From positions 1-64,000 of the forward strand of contig CAWJPW010000001.1 in assembly GCA_963844845.1 (NCBI GenBank): a DNA stretch of 64,000 nt, read 5' to 3'. The notes beneath the pieces are model-generated. The model worked only from the letters and a program-made list of their open reading frames with translations. It was not told the origin of the DNA and did no database searches. Shown one piece after another: positions 44,224 to 53,449 of this stretch. This stretch comes from CAWJPW01 sp963844845 (GTDB lineage Bacteria; Acidobacteriota; Thermoanaerobaculia; Thermoanaerobaculales; Sulfomarinibacteraceae). Numbering within the stretch: position 1 is the stretch's first letter; each line of letters starts with the position of its first letter. The translations under genes and the position numbers were made by a program.

Positions 44224-44763
44224 TCACTCCTTCGAGCCGTAGTGCTCCGCGTACAGCTCCATGGCGCGACGAACGGTGTCCACGGCATCGACGTTGCCCA
44301 GGAAGTCCTGCACCAGGACCTCCTTGCGTTCGAGCTGCTTGTAGTCCTGGAAGAAGCGGCGCACCTCGAGCAGACGGTGTGGCTGAAGCTGCTCCATCGC
44401 CACGTAGGCGCGGTACTCGGGGTCGTCCAGGTGGATGCCGATGATCTTGTCGTCCTCCTGACCCTGGTCGAGCATGCGCATGAGGCCGATCGGCCGCACG
44501 CGCAGGATGGTCAGGGGCGCCACCGGCTCCTGCATGAGCACGAGAACGTCGAGGGGATCGTTGTCATCGCCCAGGGTCCGCGGAATGAAGCCGTAGTTGG
44601 CGGGGTACATCACCGACGAGTACAGGACCCGGTCGACACGGATCATTCCGGTGGCCTTGTCCAGCTCGTACTTCACCTTCGAGCCCTTGGGAATCTCGAT
44701 GACCGCCTGAAACTCCTTGGGCGCGCTCTCGCCGATGGGAACGTCGTGCCACGGGTGCGACAT
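44224..44763 (-). CDS. ppa: Inorganic pyrophosphatase, family I
   Basis: This 179-residue enzyme has the family I motifs EIPKGSKVKYELDK (about 25-38), YPANYGFIPRT and the metal-binding signature DNDPLDVLV (about 67-75), and IGIHLDDPEY. It hydrolyses pyrophosphate to phosphate with magnesium in the cytoplasm. The ATG at 44763 follows GGAGGTTCGGC; an in-frame start 33 bases earlier is unlikely. It probably leads the operon with the membrane transferase. Confidence 0.95.
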   Translation of the reverse strand: MSHPWHDVPIGESAPKEFQAVIEIPKGSKVKYELDKATGMIRVDRVLYSSVMYPANYGFIPRTLGDDNDPLDVLVLMQEPVAPLTILRVRPIGLMRMLDQGQEDDKIIGIHLDDPEYRAYVAMEQLQPHRLLEVRRFFQDYKQLERKEVLVQDFLGNVDAVDTVRRAMELYAEHYGSKE

Positions 44764-44865
44764 GCCGAACCTCCAGAGCCTCAAAGTATGGCTCATTCCT
44801 GCCGACGGTGCACCCCCCGCCCGCGCCGGTGCCGGCGCCCGCCGGAGGACGGCTCACCAACGGGC

Positions 44866-47301
44866 GTGCGCTACGATGACCCGGTGTTCGCCAACGTCGC
44901 CATCCCGCGCGGCGCTCCCGAGGCCCTGACCTACTCGGTCCCCGACTCGCTGCGCCCCCACGTCTGCCCGGGAGTGCGGGTGCGCGTGCCATTGCGGGCC
45001 CGGCAGGTGACCGGCGTCGTGGTGTCGACCTCAACCACCACCGAGCTGTCGCCCGCCCGCCTGCGCCCCGTGACCGAGGTCCTCGACCCCGCGCCGGTGC
45101 TGCCCGGACACCTCTTGGAGCTGGCCGACTTCATCTCTTCGTACTACCGCTGTCCGATGGGCGACACCCTCGCGGCCATGCTGCCCGGCGGCCTGCTGCG
45201 CAGCGACGCCGAGGAGGTGGAGCTCACCGCCGCGGGGCGATCTGCCGAAAGCGCCCATCTCCCGCAGCTGCAGGCAGCGCTCCTCGCCGACCTCACCGAG
45301 CACGGGCGGTCCCGCACTGCGGCCCTCCTGGCTCGCGTGGGGGCGGCCTCCCGCACACCCCTGGACTCCTTGGTGGCGGAAGGGATGGTGCAGGTGCGGC
45401 GGCGTCGCAGGGATCGGCCGCCGCGGACCGAGGTAGCCGCCGTGGCCCTGAACGACCGCCCCCTGGAGGATCTCCTGGACGCATGCGGCCGGTCGACGCG
45501 GCGCCGCGAGGTGGTGGAGTGGCTGGCAGCCGAGGGCCGACCGGCGCTGCTCCGCGAGGTGCTCACCGAGGTGGGCTGCTCGCCCGGCGTGGTACGCGCC
45601 CTGGTGGAAGCCAAGGTACTGAGGCGCTTCACCCAGGCCCCCCAGGGCCGCCCACGCTGGGCGCTTCGTCAGGGCGCCGATCGACCCACGCTCACCGATG
45701 AGCAGGCGACGGCCGTGCGGGCCGTCAGCAACGCCCTCGCCGCCGGCGGCTTCGCGCCGTTCCTGCTCGAGGGGATCACGGGCTCCGGCAAGACCGAGGT
45801 GTACCTGCGCTGCCTCGAGGAGGTCATTGCGGCAGGAGGCACCGGTCTGGTGCTGGTCCCTGAGATCGGCCTCACCCCCGCCGCGGTGGGAGCGGTGGAG
45901 CACCGCTTCGGGTCCCGCGTGGCGGTCCTGCACTCGGCCCAGTCCGAGGGCGAGCGCTGGCGCGAGTGGCGCCGGGTGCGGGAGGGTCACGCCAGGGTGG
46001 TGGTGGGCCCCCGCTCCGCCCTCTTCGCGCCCCTCGAGGACCTCGGCCTGGTGGTCGTGGACGAGGAGCACGATGCCGCCTACAAGCAGCAGGAGGCGCC
46101 GCGCTACCACGCCCGCGACCTCGCCCTGGTGCTCGCTCAGCGCCTCGCCATCCCGGTCCTGCTGTGCTCGGCGACACCGTCGGTGGAGGCCGCCGGCCTG
46201 CTCGCCCGTGAGCTCGCCACCCCGCTCGCCCTCACCCGCCGGGTCGCCGGCGGCAGCCTGCCGGAGGTGGAGCTGGTGGACCTCCGCGGTGAGCCCGCCG
46301 AGCCTGGCGAGCAGGGTCGCGCCCTCTTCTCAAGGCGCCTCCTGGAGTGCCTCGCCGAGACCATACGCCGCGGCGAGCAGGCGATTCTCCTCATGCAGCG
46401 GCGCGGCTGGGCCCCGGTGCTACTGTGCCGGGAGTGCGGGCATACCCTCGAGTGCCCGGACTGCTCCGTGGCCCTGGTAGTACACCGCCGTAGCGGCGGC
46501 CTTGCCTGCCACTACTGCGGTCACCATCGAGCCATTCCCACCATCTGTCCTTCCTGCGGCGGCGCTCTCCTTGAATCGGTGGGCGCCGGTACCGAGAAGG
46601 TCGCCCATTACCTGGCCGAGCACTTCCCCGAGGTGTGCACGGCAATCCTCGACCGCGACACGGTGAGGCGTCGAGGCGGCCTCGAGGAGACCCTCGGCGC
46701 CTTCGCCGCCGGGCGGGTGCAGGTACTGGTCGGCACCCAGATGGTGGCCAAGGGCCATCACTTCCCCGGCGTCACCCTCACCGGCGTGATCTCTGCCGAC
46801 GCGATGCTGGGTCTGCCCGACTTCCGCGCCGGCGAGCGCACCTTCCAGCTCCTCACCCAGGTGGCCGGCCGCGCCGGCCGCGGTGACCGCCCGGGCCGCG
46901 TCGTCATCCAGACCTACTACCCCGACCACCCGGCGGTGCGTCACGCCTCACACCACGACGTCGCCGCTTTCACTGCCGACGAGCTGGTCTACCGCCGGGC
47001 CTTCCACTACCCGCCGGCGGTGCGCATGGGCCTGGTACGTTTCGAGGCGCCCACCGAAGCAGCCGCACGTCGCGCCGCCGAGGAGGCGGCCAGGGCGGCC
47101 ATGCCGCTGTCCGAGGGAGCGCGCCTGCGCGGCCCGTCCTCCGCGCCCATGGAGCGCCTTCGCGGCGCCTGGCGCTGGCAGGTGTTGGTGTCGGCCCCCA
47201 ACCGGCCTCTGCTCCGCGAGGTGCTGGAGCGCATGGAGAAGGCCGAGGTGCCCAAGCAGGTGAAGCGAGTGGTCGATGTCGATCCCTTGTCGACGCTGTA
47301 G
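44866..47301 (+). CDS. priA: Primosomal protein N' (PriA helicase)
   Basis: This protein of about 811 residues has the N-terminal 3'-end-binding domain (VFANVAIPRGAPEALTYSVP), a winged-helix region and a superfamily 2 helicase. Walker A reads GITGSGKTEVYL, DEAH-like VVVDEEHDAAYKQ follows, and eight zinc-binding cysteines lie between the helicase lobes (LLCRECG, CPDC, CHYCG, CPSCGG). The C-terminal helicase lobe has VGTQMVAKGHHFPGV and QVAGRAGRGDRPG. It restarts stalled replication forks. The start is uncertain: GTG 44866 or GTG 44884; neither has a good ribosome-binding site. Confidence 0.95.
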   Translation: MRYDDPVFANVAIPRGAPEALTYSVPDSLRPHVCPGVRVRVPLRARQVTGVVVSTSTTTELSPARLRPVTEVLDPAPVLPGHLLELADFISSYYRCPMGDTLAAMLPGGLLRSDAEEVELTAAGRSAESAHLPQLQAALLADLTEHGRSRTAALLARVGAASRTPLDSLVAEGMVQVRRRRRDRPPRTEVAAVALNDRPLEDLLDACGRSTRRREVVEWLAAEGRPALLREVLTEVGCSPGVVRALVEAKVLRRFTQAPQGRPRWALRQGADRPTLTDEQATAVRAVSNALAAGGFAPFLLEGITGSGKTEVYLRCLEEVIAAGGTGLVLVPEIGLTPAAVGAVEHRFGSRVAVLHSAQSEGERWREWRRVREGHARVVVGPRSALFAPLEDLGLVVVDEEHDAAYKQQEAPRYHARDLALVLAQRLAIPVLLCSATPSVEAAGLLARELATPLALTRRVAGGSLPEVELVDLRGEPAEPGEQGRALFSRRLLECLAETIRRGEQAILLMQRRGWAPVLLCRECGHTLECPDCSVALVVHRRSGGLACHYCGHHRAIPTICPSCGGALLESVGAGTEKVAHYLAEHFPEVCTAILDRDTVRRRGGLEETLGAFAAGRVQVLVGTQMVAKGHHFPGVTLTGVISADAMLGLPDFRAGERTFQLLTQVAGRAGRGDRPGRVVIQTYYPDHPAVRHASHHDVAAFTADELVYRRAFHYPPAVRMGLVRFEAPTEAAARRAAEEAARAAMPLSEGARLRGPSSAPMERLRGAWRWQVLVSAPNRPLLREVLERMEKAEVPKQVKRVVDVDPLSTL

Positions 47302-47310
47302 CAGTATCCC

Positions 47311-47368
47311 GGGGTGAGCACACTCTGGGGTAAAGATTGCAATAAAAAGAGAGTAAAGAGCTCACCCC
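47311..47368. repeat. Inverted repeat with AT-rich loop after priA
   Basis: GGGGTGAGC (47311-47319) and GCTCACCCC (47360-47368), with inner ACTCT/AGAGT pairs, enclose an AT-rich loop unusual for this genome. It may be a terminator or a structured leader. The rest of the 292-base gap holds no gene I can support. Confidence 0.55.
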
Positions 47369-47517
47369 CCCACCCCCGCCACAATTCGTATGGTGGAGCA
47401 CGGTGTGGGGCGCTTGCACCACCGGATGAGGCTTCAGCCGGGCGTGGCTCCCTGCCGGCTCACGGCCGAGCCAGCCCGGGGAGAGCAGTCGGGTCACGTC
47501 GAGCGCCCACTCTTCAC

Positions 47518-47551
47518 CACCATCCTCGCGGCGCGTTTCGCGAGGATGGTG
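47518..47551 (+). promoter_or_regulatory. 13-bp stem-loop in the ahcY leader
   Basis: CACCATCCTCGCG, eight bases, CGCGAGGATGGTG is a perfect hairpin 42 bases before the ahcY start. Its position suits an attenuator or mRNA stabiliser. I looked for the conserved S-adenosylhomocysteine riboswitch core and did not find it. Confidence 0.55.
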
Positions 47552-47593
47552 TAGGATTCCCGCGGCCGTCACGGCCTGTAGGAGGTTTCCCCC

Positions 47594-48925
47594 ATGACCG
47601 TACCCCACCACGTCCACGATCCCGGCCTCGCCGCCGACGGCAAGCGCCGTATCCTCTGGGCCGATCGCCACATGCCCGTGCTGCGCTCGATCCGCGAGCG
47701 CTTCGCAGCGGAGCGTCCCCTGGCCGGGCAACGCCTCGCCGCTTGTCTCCACGTTACCACCGAGACTGCCGGTCTGGTGCGGACGCTGGCCGCGGGCGGA
47801 GCCGAGGTTCGGCTGTGCGCCTCGAACCCGCTCTCCACCCAGGACGATGTCGCCGCCTCGCTGGTCCAGGACTTCGACATCTCGGTGTTCGCTGTCAAGG
47901 GCGAGGACACCGACACCTACTACCAGCACGTGCGCTCCTGCCTCGAAATGTCGCCCACCGTGACCATGGACGACGGCGCCGACCTGGTGTCGTCCCTGAT
48001 CTTCGTGTCGCTGGGGCGACTCGACCAGGTGCACCCCCAGGTGCGGGCCATGGCCGAGGCGCTGGGGCCCGACGGCTGCGCCGCCCTCCTCACCGGGGTG
48101 AAGGGATCCACCGAGGAGACCACCACGGGGGTCATCCGCCTGCGCGCCATGGAGCGCGACGGCGTACTGGCCTTCCCGGTCATCTCGGTGAACGACGCCC
48201 TCACCAAGCACCTCTTCGACAACCGTTACGGCACCGGCCAGTCGACCATGGACGGAATCCTCCGCGCCACCAACGTGCTCATTGCCGGCATGACGGTGGT
48301 TGTGGCCGGCTACGGCTGGTGCGGCCGCGGCGTCGCCATGCGGGCCCACGGCCTCGGCGCCCGCGTCATCGTCACCGAGGTGAACCCGGTGCGCGCCCTC
48401 GAGGCGGTCATGGACGGCTTCCGCGTCATGCCCATGGCCTCAGCCGCCGCCATCGGTGACCTCTTCGTCACCGTCACCGGCGACAAGCGGGTCATCGCCC
48501 CCGAGCACATGGCGCTCATGAAGGACGGCGCCATCATGTGCAACTCGGGCCACTTCGACGTGGAGATCGACGTCGCCGGCCTGCGCGCCGCCGCCACCGA
48601 GCACTGGCTGGCGCGGCCCTCGGTGGAGGCCTACCGCCTCGACGACGACCGGGTTCTCTACCTCCTCGCCGAGGGCCGGCTGGTCAACCTCTCCGCCGCC
48701 GAGGGCCACCCGGCAGCGGTGATGGACATGTCCTTCGCCAACCAGGCGTTGTGCGCCGAGCACATAGTGGAGCACGGGCAGACCATGGAGCGCCGGGTCC
48801 ACCCGGTTCCCACCGAAATCGACACCTCCATCGCCCGTCTCAAGCTGGCGACCATGGCCACCGAGATCGACACCCTCACCGACGAGCAGGCGGCCTATCT
48901 GGCCTCGTGGGAAGAGGGCACCTGA
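47594..48925 (+). CDS. ahcY: Adenosylhomocysteinase
   Basis: This 443-residue enzyme hydrolyses S-adenosylhomocysteine to adenosine and homocysteine and so relieves inhibition of methyltransferases. Visible are the substrate side (CLHVTTETAGLV, VFAVKGEDTDTYYQHV, MDDGADL, STEETTTGVIRL), NDALTKHLFDNRYGTGQS, the NAD-binding GYGWCGRGVAMRAHGLGA and the C-terminal region with FANQALCAEHI. The length suits the family without the long plant insertion. The ATG follows GTAGGAGG. It is a single gene between priA and the efflux operon. Confidence 0.95.
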   Translation: MTVPHHVHDPGLAADGKRRILWADRHMPVLRSIRERFAAERPLAGQRLAACLHVTTETAGLVRTLAAGGAEVRLCASNPLSTQDDVAASLVQDFDISVFAVKGEDTDTYYQHVRSCLEMSPTVTMDDGADLVSSLIFVSLGRLDQVHPQVRAMAEALGPDGCAALLTGVKGSTEETTTGVIRLRAMERDGVLAFPVISVNDALTKHLFDNRYGTGQSTMDGILRATNVLIAGMTVVVAGYGWCGRGVAMRAHGLGARVIVTEVNPVRALEAVMDGFRVMPMASAAAIGDLFVTVTGDKRVIAPEHMALMKDGAIMCNSGHFDVEIDVAGLRAAATEHWLARPSVEAYRLDDDRVLYLLAEGRLVNLSAAEGHPAAVMDMSFANQALCAEHIVEHGQTMERRVHPVPTEIDTSIARLKLATMATEIDTLTDEQAAYLASWEEGT

Positions 48926-49012
48926 GCGCGGCTTCGACCCCGCGTCGGGAACCTTTCGGGGCTTGATGCGTAAAACGCGGGTGAACAGGATGAATCGGAG
49001 GAGGAGATCCCC

Positions 49013-50692
49013 GTGAGAGCACGCAACCTGCTGACGATCCTCGCCATCTGTCTGCCGCTCGCGGCCGGCGCCACGGACACCCTCGACGTCGCCTCCCTGC
49101 CGGCGGCGGTGCCCGCGGCGGTCCATACCCCCGGCGGCACCCTCAAGCTCGACCTCGACCAGGCCTACGCCATGGCCCTCGAGCGCAACCTCAACCTCCA
49201 GGTGGGACGTTACGATGTCGCCATAGCCGGCCAGAGCATCGTGCAACGGGCGGGCATCTTCGATCCCGCTCTCACCGCCGCCATCAGCGGCAGCAAGAGC
49301 AAGTCCCCTGCCGCGACGCAGCTCGCCGGCGCCCAGGTGACCCAGAGCCGAGGCACCAGCTTCGACCTGGGCATCGGGCAGCTGCTGCCCACCGGCACCC
49401 AGTGGGACGTGAGCACCAACTTCGCCCGCAGTGAGACCAACTCCAGCTACTTCTTCCTCAACCCGAGCTGGCAGGGTCAGCTCAATGCATCGATCACCCA
49501 ACCCCTGCTGAACGGGTTCGGCACCACCGTCAACCGCTCGGCGATCGTGGTGGCGCGCAACGGCCACCAGCAAGCCGCCACGACCTTCGCGCTCAACGTC
49601 ATCGGGACCCTCCAACAGGTGGAGTCGTCGTACTGGAACCTGGTGGCCGCGCGCGAAGCGGTGGACGTCAAGAAGCAGAGCCTCGACCTCGCCCAGCAGC
49701 TCCTCGACGAAACCCAGGAGCGTGTAAAGGTGGGGACCGCCGCACCCATCGACACGGTGCAGTCAGAGGCCAGCGTGGCCTCCCGCACCGAGGAGCTCAT
49801 CCTCGCCAGGAACGCCGCGGCCAACGCCGAGGACACCCTCAAGTCGGTGCTCGGCTTCGACCAGCCCGACGAGTGGACAACCGGCGTGGCCACGGCGGAG
49901 AAGCTCGAGACCGAGCCCATCCACCCGCAGCTGGCGGGCGCCATCGACACCGCTCTCAAGCGGCGGCCGGAGCTCCACCGCCAGCTCCTCGGCCTCGCCA
50001 CCCTCGAGCTCAATCTCAAGGTCGCCCGCAACGGCATCCTGCCGAGCCTGGACCTCAGGGCGAACTACGGCTACAGCGGCCTCGGCGGCGACCTCGTCAT
50101 CGAGGATCCTGAGACCGGAGCGATCCAGCGCATCTCCGGCGGCTACAGCGACGCTCTCCAGCAGATCACCAACATGGACTACCCGGCCTGGACCGTGGGG
50201 CTCAACTTCCGGGTACCTCTCGGCAACAACCAGGCGAAGGCGCAGGTGGCGCAGAGCCGCTTCCAGCTGGAGCAGGCGAGGACCTCGCTGGAGTCTCTCA
50301 AGCAGCAGATCATCCTCGAGGTGCGCAAGGCAGTACGCGACCTCGAAGACGGCGCCGCTGCGATCGACGCCGCGGCGGCCGCACACAAGGCCGCCCAGCG
50401 CAACCTCGAGGCCGAGCAGACCAAGTTCGCCAACGGCCTCTCCACCAACTTCCAGGTGCTGCAGATCCAGGACGACCTGGCATTGGCCCAGCTCTCCGAG
50501 CTCAACGCCCGAGTGGCCTACCGCCGGGCGCTGGTCGCCTACCGAATCGCCACCGGGACGATGCTCGAGGACAAGGGCATCCACATCGTCGAGCCCGACA
50601 CCCCTGACGTGCCCCACGATTTCTGGAAGAATGTAAAGTGGCTCCAGTTCGTGGACTTCAAGGGTAACGGGGACACGTCGGCTGACGAGTAG
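49013..50692 (+). CDS. TolC-family outer membrane efflux protein
   Basis: This 559-residue protein has a signal peptide (residues 1-20) and two OEP halves, each with a coiled-coil and a short beta segment: ALERNLNLQVGRYDVAIAGQSI, then WNLVAAREAVDVKKQSLDLAQ and FRVPLGNNQAKAQVAQSRFQLEQAR. It should form the outer-membrane channel of the efflux operon that follows. The GTG start follows GGAGGAGGAG. It is the first gene of a five-gene operon. Confidence 0.92.
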   Translation: MRARNLLTILAICLPLAAGATDTLDVASLPAAVPAAVHTPGGTLKLDLDQAYAMALERNLNLQVGRYDVAIAGQSIVQRAGIFDPALTAAISGSKSKSPAATQLAGAQVTQSRGTSFDLGIGQLLPTGTQWDVSTNFARSETNSSYFFLNPSWQGQLNASITQPLLNGFGTTVNRSAIVVARNGHQQAATTFALNVIGTLQQVESSYWNLVAAREAVDVKKQSLDLAQQLLDETQERVKVGTAAPIDTVQSEASVASRTEELILARNAAANAEDTLKSVLGFDQPDEWTTGVATAEKLETEPIHPQLAGAIDTALKRRPELHRQLLGLATLELNLKVARNGILPSLDLRANYGYSGLGGDLVIEDPETGAIQRISGGYSDALQQITNMDYPAWTVGLNFRVPLGNNQAKAQVAQSRFQLEQARTSLESLKQQIILEVRKAVRDLEDGAAAIDAAAAAHKAAQRNLEAEQTKFANGLSTNFQVLQIQDDLALAQLSELNARVAYRRALVAYRIATGTMLEDKGIHIVEPDTPDVPHDFWKNVKWLQFVDFKGNGDTSADE

Positions 50693-50716
50693 CTCCCGGT
50701 ACGGAAAGGACACCGC

Positions 50717-51487
50717 ATGAGCGATCCCATTGCGCCGGCCTATGAGCCCATCGGCCCCGATGCCAACCTCGAGGGCCGTCAAGACGGCCCCCGGCACGGA
50801 ACCCTCGCCCGCCTCGGGCTCGCCTTCACCTCCCCCGGCGAGGTCTTCGCCGACATCCTCCGCAAGCCCAGCTGGGCGGTGGTGCTGGTGCTGTTGACCC
50901 TTCTCGGCGTGGGCGCGCAGCTGGTGGCCATTCCCCACGTCGACATGGCGCAGACCATTCGTGATCGGGCAGCCTCCCAGGGCCAACAGCTCAGCGACGA
51001 GCAGCTGGACACGATCATGGAACGGGCCGGAAAGTTCGCCTACATCGGCCCCGCGGCCAGCGTGGTGATCTTCCCGCTGATCATGGCGATCATCGCGGCG
51101 GTGTTCTTCCTCGGCCTCAAGCTCGCCGGCTCCGAGTCCGACTACTCGCGGGTGTTCTCGGCGACGCTGTACTCCTTCTGGCCGGCGACAGTGGTTTCGT
51201 CGGTACTCCTGGCGGTCCTCATCCAACGAGTGGGCAAGCTGCCGGCCGAGGCAGTCAAGCACCTCGTCAGGTCCAACGTCGGGGCGTTCCTCTCCAGCGA
51301 CGCGCCGGCGGCCCTGCGTTCGGTGGCCGACAGCATCGACCTGTTCAGTATCTGGATTCTCGTACTTCTCGTGCTGGGTCTCGCCATCGTAGGCCGTGTC
51401 AGCCGAGGCAAAGCGGCGGTGGCGGTGCTCGTGCCGTGGGCGCTCTTCGTTGCTGCGAAGGCCGCCATCGCCGGGTTCTTCGGATAA
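50717..51487 (+). CDS. Yip1-family membrane protein
   Basis: This 256-residue protein has an N-terminal cytoplasmic stretch and LARLGLAFTSPGEVFADIL (the Yip1 domain entry), followed by about five membrane spans with the family's TLYSFWPATVVSSV and a terminal VLVPWALFVAAKAAI. Its presence between the outer membrane channel gene and the adaptor gene, with short gaps of 24 and 22 bases, shows that it belongs to the efflux operon. What it does there is not known. Confidence 0.85.
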   Translation: MSDPIAPAYEPIGPDANLEGRQDGPRHGTLARLGLAFTSPGEVFADILRKPSWAVVLVLLTLLGVGAQLVAIPHVDMAQTIRDRAASQGQQLSDEQLDTIMERAGKFAYIGPAASVVIFPLIMAIIAAVFFLGLKLAGSESDYSRVFSATLYSFWPATVVSSVLLAVLIQRVGKLPAEAVKHLVRSNVGAFLSSDAPAALRSVADSIDLFSIWILVLLVLGLAIVGRVSRGKAAVAVLVPWALFVAAKAAIAGFFG

Positions 51488-51509
51488 CCCAGCGAGACCA
51501 AGGGGCGCC

Positions 51510-52751
51510 ATGAAGAAGCCTGTCATCGTAGTCCTCGTGGTCGCCGCCCTGGCCGCCGTGGTGCTGCTCAGCCTCCGCGGCAAGAGCGAGTCGGGCGTGG
51601 CGGTGCGCGACGAGACAGTGAGCCGCCGGACCATCTCCTCCCGGGTCAAGGCCACCGGCGAGATCACGCCGGAGAAGAAGGTCGAGATCTCGGCCAAGAT
51701 CGTCGGCGAGATCGTCGACCTGCCCGTCCACGAGGGCCAGAAGGTGCGTCAGGGCCAGCTTCTGCTACAGATCGAGCGCGACCTTTACGAGGCTGCCCGG
51801 GATCGCTCCCGCGCCGCGCTGCGCCAGGCCGAGGTGGCAGGGACCCGCCTCGAGGTCCAGCGGGTCGATGCCGAGCGCACCCTGAAACGCAGGCGCGAGC
51901 TCATCGACCAGGGTCTCGCGAGCCAGGAGCAGCTGGATGCCGCCCAGCTCGCCTACGACACGTTGCTCGTCCAGGCCGACGAGCAGCGTCACTCGGTGGA
52001 TCAGTACGGCTTCGCCCTCAAGAGCGCCGAAGACGACCTCGCCCGCACGACGATCCGCGCCCCCATGGACGGCACGCTCATCGACGTCAACGTGGAGAAG
52101 GGCGAGACCGTCGTGCCGGGCACCATGAACCTGCCGGGCTCGGTGCTCATGGCGGTAGGCGACATGTCTCGGCTCCTGGCTGAGGTCGACGTCAACGAGG
52201 TGGACGTGGTGCACGTCGAGCTCGATCAGCCCGCCGAGATCACGGTGGACGCGCTGGGCGACCACCCGCTCTCCGGCCACGTGGTCGAGATCGCCACCTC
52301 CGGCGAGAAGGACCTCGCCCAGGATGTGATTCGGTTCCCGGTCAAGGTCGCCGTCGACCAGCCGAACCCATCCCTGCGTCCGGCCATGACCGCCAAGGTG
52401 GACATCCTCACCGCGACACACGAGAACGTGCCCGCGGTGCCCATCCAGGCGGTCGTGAAGCGCGTGCTGGACGAGAATGGCAAGGAGATCAAGGGGGATG
52501 CCGCCAAGGGTATGGACGAGCAGGACGTGGTCTACCTTCCGGTGGACGGCAAGGCCGAGGTACGGCCCGTCACCACCGGAATCTCCGACGAGCTCTGGGT
52601 GGAGATCACCTCGGGCCTCGACGAGGGGGACACGGTGATCACCGGACCCTACCGCACCCTCAAGGCGCTGCACGACGGGGATGCGCTGCACACCGAGGCC
52701 GAGCCGACGCCCAGCCCGGCCACCGACACCGCCAGCTCTGGAGACGAGTGA
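51510..52751 (+). CDS. Periplasmic adaptor (MacA/HlyD-like)
   Basis: This 413-residue membrane-fusion protein has one N-terminal membrane anchor (residues 4-20), the two lipoyl half-motifs (ISAKIVGEIVDLPVHEGQKV and TTIRAPMDGTLIDVNVEKG), a helical hairpin between them (about 95-185), and a beta-barrel and membrane-proximal part. It links the inner-membrane ABC transporter to TolC. The ATG at 51510 has only AAGGGGC before it. Its stop overlaps the ATPase gene's start, so translation is coupled. Confidence 0.92.
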   Translation: MKKPVIVVLVVAALAAVVLLSLRGKSESGVAVRDETVSRRTISSRVKATGEITPEKKVEISAKIVGEIVDLPVHEGQKVRQGQLLLQIERDLYEAARDRSRAALRQAEVAGTRLEVQRVDAERTLKRRRELIDQGLASQEQLDAAQLAYDTLLVQADEQRHSVDQYGFALKSAEDDLARTTIRAPMDGTLIDVNVEKGETVVPGTMNLPGSVLMAVGDMSRLLAEVDVNEVDVVHVELDQPAEITVDALGDHPLSGHVVEIATSGEKDLAQDVIRFPVKVAVDQPNPSLRPAMTAKVDILTATHENVPAVPIQAVVKRVLDENGKEIKGDAAKGMDEQDVVYLPVDGKAEVRPVTTGISDELWVEITSGLDEGDTVITGPYRTLKALHDGDALHTEAEPTPSPATDTASSGDE

Positions 52752-53449
52752 TGCTCATCGACATCAGCGACCTCCGCAAGATCTACCGAGTGGGGACCGA
52801 GGAGGTACGCGCCCTCGACGGGGTCGACCTCCAGGTCGACAACGGCGAGTATGTCGCCATCATGGGTCCGTCCGGCTCCGGCAAGTCCACGCTGATGAAC
52901 CTCATCGGCTGCCTCGACACGCCATCGTCCGGCGAGTACGTGCTCAACGGCCACCGCGTATCGGGGCTCGACGACACGGAGCTGGCGCGCATCCGCAACC
53001 GTGAGATTGGCTTCGTATTCCAGACCTTCAACCTCCTGGCCCGCACCACCGCCCTGGCCAACGTCGAGCTGCCGCTGGTCTACGGCGGTGCTTCGCGCGC
53101 GGAACGCCGCCGACAGGCCAAGGAAGCGCTGGAGAAGGTCGGCCTCGGCGACCGCATGAGTCACCAGCCCAGCGAGCTATCCGGCGGCCAGCGCCAGCGC
53201 GTCGCCATCGCCCGCGCCCTGGTAAACCAGCCGTCGCTACTCCTCGCCGACGAGCCCACCGGCAACCTCGACTCGCACACCTCCACCGACATCATGGCGC
53301 TTTTCGACGGGCTCAACGGCCAGGGCAACACCATCGTGGTCGTGACCCACGAGGAGGACATCGCCCGCCACGCCCATCGGGTGGTGCGGCTGCTGGACGG
53401 CAAGATCCTCGAAGACCGCGTCCTCACCGCCGCGGAGCGCGCCCGTTGA
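52751..53449 (+). CDS. MacB/LolD-type ABC transporter ATP-binding protein
   Basis: This 232-residue ATPase has Walker A (GPSGSGKST), a Q-loop (VFQTFNLLART), the signature LSGGQRQRVAIARAL, Walker B (LLLADEPTGNLD) and an H-loop (VVTHEEDIARH). The LLART after the Q-loop is that of the MacB/LolD/FtsE subfamily. The ATG at 52751 overlaps the adaptor stop (TGATG); GTG 52748 is an alternative. It pairs with the permease that follows. Confidence 0.95.
   Translation: MLIDISDLRKIYRVGTEEVRALDGVDLQVDNGEYVAIMGPSGSGKSTLMNLIGCLDTPSSGEYVLNGHRVSGLDDTELARIRNREIGFVFQTFNLLARTTALANVELPLVYGGASRAERRRQAKEALEKVGLGDRMSHQPSELSGGQRQRVAIARALVNQPSLLLADEPTGNLDSHTSTDIMALFDGLNGQGNTIVVVTHEEDIARHAHRVVRLLDGKILEDRVLTAAERAR

Noticed and set aside
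47380..47593. S-adenosylhomocysteine riboswitch before ahcY
   Set aside because: A GGGGCGCTTGC and an AGCGCCC could pair over a distance, but the conserved core and closing helix of that riboswitch are not present.
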